NCBI GenBank assembly: GCA_031256815.1 | Contig: JAIRPU010000097.1 | Location: forward strand, 1 to 9,577 | Source: Spirochaetaceae bacterium | Lineage (GTDB): Bacteria; Spirochaetota; Spirochaetia; Treponematales; Breznakiellaceae | Direction: 5' to 3' | DNA length: 9,577 bases | In this document: positions 6,854 through 9,577 of the stretch, one piece after another | Layout of the letters: each line of letters starts with the position of its first letter | Position numbering within the stretch: the first letter of the stretch is position 1 | The notes under the pieces: generated by a model | Databases searched by the model: none | The model's input: the letters and a program-made list of their open reading frames with translations, nothing else | What the model was told of the DNA's origin: nothing | Program-made: the position numbers and the translations under genes

Positions 6854-6860
6854 TACTGTA

Positions 6861-9577
6861 ATGATACAAATGTTGTTTTCTATAAAGTTTCATTCTCAAT
6901 TACGCAGAATAAGGCCGCAGCTCTTTGAAAAACTCGAAAAAACCATAATTTCAAGCGTACAGGTTTCTGGCGGAGTTACAAGAAGCGCGTTTCATTGCAT
7001 TATTGCGGATTTTGATGAGAACGCGATGGGGTTTTGGATAGATGTGCTTTCGTGTATAGAAGCGGTGGATTCCGCGATTCGCAAAGCGTCCGGAGAGCTT
7101 TATGGGTACTGCTGCGTCATTAGCAAAATAGATGATGACGACCATATCCCCTTGGTTTTGCGTTCTATTCCTTCGGACGGTAAGGCAAGCGGCATTTGGT
7201 GTTCAAAAACAGTACAAAAGGCGCTTACATATTTTGCGGCGTTCAGCGCAAATATGCGCGAGGTTGACATAAATAACGAAACCGAACTTTTTACGGAGCT
7301 GGAAGCAATACGGAACGCAAAAAACATCGCGCCTGACGAGCTGCTTTATTCAAAAGTACGCGCCGCAATAAATGCGGATATATCAAAAAGAACGCTTGTA
7401 CTTGGTCCGCAATACACAGGCAAACGCGAAAGCCTGCGCCGTTTTTGCGCGGAACGCGCCGATTTTTGCCCGCCTCTTACTATTCGTTTTGGCGCTGCCG
7501 GCAACGGGCTTTGCTGCCTTGCGGACAGCTGGACAGAAAAATTACAAACATTTTTTAATGAACAAAAAATCAGCATAAGCGAAGAAGCCGCCGCGTTAAA
7601 AACGCCGCTTCTGCGGGAAAGGCTTAGGGAAGAAAGCTCGAAATACACTTTACAAAAAGCAAAACGTTTTTTTCATTTGCTGCTTGGAAGCTATTGCGAA
7701 GCGGCATTTGCGGCAAAAAAATCGCCGGTACTAATATTTGAAAACATACAAAACGCGCAGGAAAGCATAGTCGAACTGCTCGTAGAATCGATAAAACAAA
7801 ACCGCGGGCAATTTTTTGTATACGGTACCTGCTCGCCGGGCGGCGCAGGCGCAATAAGCGCGGAATGGAAAACTGTTTTTAACAACATAATTGAACTTAA
7901 TGGCTTTGAGCCGCAAAAGTGGTCAAGCGGAGCGGTAAGTCCAAGTTTATGGGAAATTGCATACGCCTGCAAATTATTTTACAAATATTTTCCAAGTGAA
8001 TCTTTTGTTTCATTATTTGAAGCGCACGGTAAAAACGGTGAATCCGTACGGCGCACACTGGAACTGCTGCACCAAAGCAATATTATCCGTTCAATCGAAA
8101 ATCCTGAACCGGAAATAGAAGGGTTTACAGAGGGAGTGCAATCGCTGCTTGGCGAAAGATGTATTTATATAAAATCTATTGTTAAAGAAGCGCTGCTTTC
8201 TCATCTTGCGTCCGGTAAAATTGCCGCGTGTTACCAGCTTCTCGAAGCGCTGCACGAACTGGGCGGCGGCATTACAGACGAACTGGCGCTGGAAGCTCTG
8301 CGTTCAGATATTATTAACGATACATACAGGCCAATAGAACGCGCAATTAGCGCCGGAAGTTTTATAGATGTTGTAGGTGAATCACGCGCTCCGGTGCTGC
8401 TGTATTGTTTTAAAGCGCTTTGCAGCCTTTTGTTTGCCGGCGAAATTGAAATTAGAGAAACATTTCGTATGCTTTCCCAGCCGGAATCCCAAATAAAAAT
8501 ATATAAATCGCAAATTTACACCATCGAAGCATCGTATAAAATGGGTTTGCATGATATAAATGCCGCGCTCGCCGCTATAAAAGAATCTATGGTTATAAGC
8601 CAAAGCAGCTCTAAAAAACCCAAAATAGCCCATGTTTACAGGCTTTTTTCGCTTGTAAATCTCTCTAAACGCGAATTAAGCGATGCGCTGGACTATCTTT
8701 CGTTTGCCATAGACGATGCCGAAAAAAACAAAGATTCAGAAGAATTGAGTGTATCTGCATATTATGCCGCAAACGCGCATTTTATTTATGGCAATATTTC
8801 AAAAGCGGAACGCCTGATAAAGCTTGCCGAACATACGGCGCGGCTTGCAGGCAGGCTTGAATGGGCGCTGCGCTCTCAATTTGTGCTTGGCCGTTATTAT
8901 TTTGAAATGGGTAATTATAAATCCGCGCTTTCGGTTTTTAAAGCTATGCTTGAAAGCAGCGAAGAAGAAGTCCCGCGTCAATTTATTACAACTCTTAATG
9001 CGTGGGTTTTTAGAACAGAACTTTATTTGTATGAATGTCTGCCGGAAAAACCGGCCTCTCTTAACGCAGACGGAAAACTTTTTGAACTTGAGGCATCCTA
9101 TCTGGTTGGGGACTATAAAAAAACAGTGGAGCTTTCTGAAAGTTTTTTGCAAAATCTTCCTGAAGAAAAATTTTTATTTCTTGAACAGCCCGACTGGGAA
9201 AGCGGTTTTTCGCAATGCGAACTTCTGGAGTTTACACATGGTGAATTTTGGACGCGTATGTGTACCGTTTGGCGTTCTCTCGCCATGTGCCGATTAAAAA
9301 GCGGAGCGGTGGAAGAATCTATCCACGCAATGTCGCAGATTATGCGCGATGAACGTTTTAGCGATTATGACCCGAATGCGCCGTTTTACTTCTTTGCAAA
9401 CTATCGTGTTCTAAACGAATCAAGCTCCTCGGAAGTAGACAGGAACACTGCTATCAGCATGGCATTTAAACGCCTGCAGCGCCGGGCAGGCAGAATTGAC
9501 GACATTGTTACACGCAGGGCATTTCTTTCAAACCAGTATTGGAATAAAATTTTATTCAATACGGCAAAAGCGTATAA
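6861..9577 (+). CDS. Unknown protein with degenerate STAND/AAA-like P-loop domain and TPR-like helical repeats (3' end beyond window)
   Basis: The frame is open for 905 codons to the window edge without a stop. No signal peptide or membrane segment is visible, so it is probably cytoplasmic. Residues 1-130 form an N-terminal domain I do not recognise, possibly a worn cyclase-like fold (weak). Residues 178-195 hold a Walker A-like loop, GPQYTGKR (182-189), with Arg where Ser/Thr normally follows Lys. SPVLIFENIQ (288-297) is at the Walker B position but has Glu294-Asn295 instead of Asp-Glu/Asp. A winged-helix-like stretch follows at about 364-412. From about 545 the sequence is helical, with TPR-like units such as FVLGRYYFEMGNYKSALSVF (681-700). 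The order P-loop, winged helix, TPR is that of STAND regulators of the MalT/AAA_16 type, but nucleotide binding or hydrolysis may be lost. The last visible residues resemble the C-terminal ends of such proteins, so little may be missing. A sigma-28-like element upstream hints at, but does not prove, a motility link. Confidence 0.8.
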   Translation, partial: MIQMLFSIKFHSQLRRIRPQLFEKLEKTIISSVQVSGGVTRSAFHCIIADFDENAMGFWIDVLSCIEAVDSAIRKASGELYGYCCVISKIDDDDHIPLVLRSIPSDGKASGIWCSKTVQKALTYFAAFSANMREVDINNETELFTELEAIRNAKNIAPDELLYSKVRAAINADISKRTLVLGPQYTGKRESLRRFCAERADFCPPLTIRFGAAGNGLCCLADSWTEKLQTFFNEQKISISEEAAALKTPLLRERLREESSKYTLQKAKRFFHLLLGSYCEAAFAAKKSPVLIFENIQNAQESIVELLVESIKQNRGQFFVYGTCSPGGAGAISAEWKTVFNNIIELNGFEPQKWSSGAVSPSLWEIAYACKLFYKYFPSESFVSLFEAHGKNGESVRRTLELLHQSNIIRSIENPEPEIEGFTEGVQSLLGERCIYIKSIVKEALLSHLASGKIAACYQLLEALHELGGGITDELALEALRSDIINDTYRPIERAISAGSFIDVVGESRAPVLLYCFKALCSLLFAGEIEIRETFRMLSQPESQIKIYKSQIYTIEASYKMGLHDINAALAAIKESMVISQSSSKKPKIAHVYRLFSLVNLSKRELSDALDYLSFAIDDAEKNKDSEELSVSAYYAANAHFIYGNISKAERLIKLAEHTARLAGRLEWALRSQFVLGRYYFEMGNYKSALSVFKAMLESSEEEVPRQFITTLNAWVFRTELYLYECLPEKPASLNADGKLFELEASYLVGDYKKTVELSESFLQNLPEEKFLFLEQPDWESGFSQCELLEFTHGEFWTRMCTVWRSLAMCRLKSGAVEESIHAMSQIMRDERFSDYDPNAPFYFFANYRVLNESSSSEVDRNTAISMAFKRLQRRAGRIDDIVTRRAFLSNQYWNKILFNTAKAY

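Noticed and set aside
6883..6909. A second TAAAGTTT inside the start of the ATPase/TPR gene
   Set aside because: It lies within codons of a clear reading frame, and the sequence at the required distance is a poor match to a sigma-28 -10.
8824..9297. A 157-codon plus-strand frame in another phase
   Set aside because: It lies wholly inside the long ATPase/TPR frame, which has a good ribosome binding site and coherent TPR-like sequence; the alternative phase has neither.

Overview
The window looks like part of a spirochaete chromosome, most likely a host-associated (termite-gut or rumen type) Treponema. This is inferred from protein content, since no rRNA is present. The CheA has a Treponema-style N-terminus and an enlarged dimerisation domain. 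The first gene has a mosaic of InlB-type repeats, a DUF6273-like domain and a glycine-rich tail, a combination I associate with gut Treponema and Firmicutes. All genes are on the plus strand.

Layout. (1) 1-1848: the 3' part of a large surface-type protein; the reading frame is open from base 1, so its start and any signal peptide lie upstream. (2) 1849-2094: an intergenic stretch with three consecutive hairpins, the last a textbook intrinsic terminator. A very GC-rich, repeat-bearing island of about 120 bp follows, then a promoter region resembling both a sigma-28 and a sigma-70 site. (3) 2095-4515: complete cheA, the chemotaxis histidine kinase. (4) 4516-4706: a spacer with no good terminator and an extended -10 promoter directly against the next start codon. 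(5) 4707-6686: complete uvrB, the nucleotide-excision-repair damage-recognition subunit. (6) 6687-6860: an AT-rich spacer with an inverted repeat and a sigma-28-like -35 element. (7) 6861-9577: a long frame, still open at the window edge, for a protein with a degenerate P-loop ATPase-like domain and a C-terminal TPR-like helical region. Its function is unknown.

The genes do not form one obvious pathway. cheA stands alone rather than beside cheW, cheX and cheY as in well-studied treponemes, and uvrB is a housekeeping neighbour. The best hint of shared regulation is that cheA and the unknown ATPase/TPR gene both have sigma-28 (FliA)-like sequences upstream. That would tie the unknown protein to the motility regulon, but the second match is imperfect. 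I saw no tRNA, rRNA, CRISPR array, transposase or phage gene.
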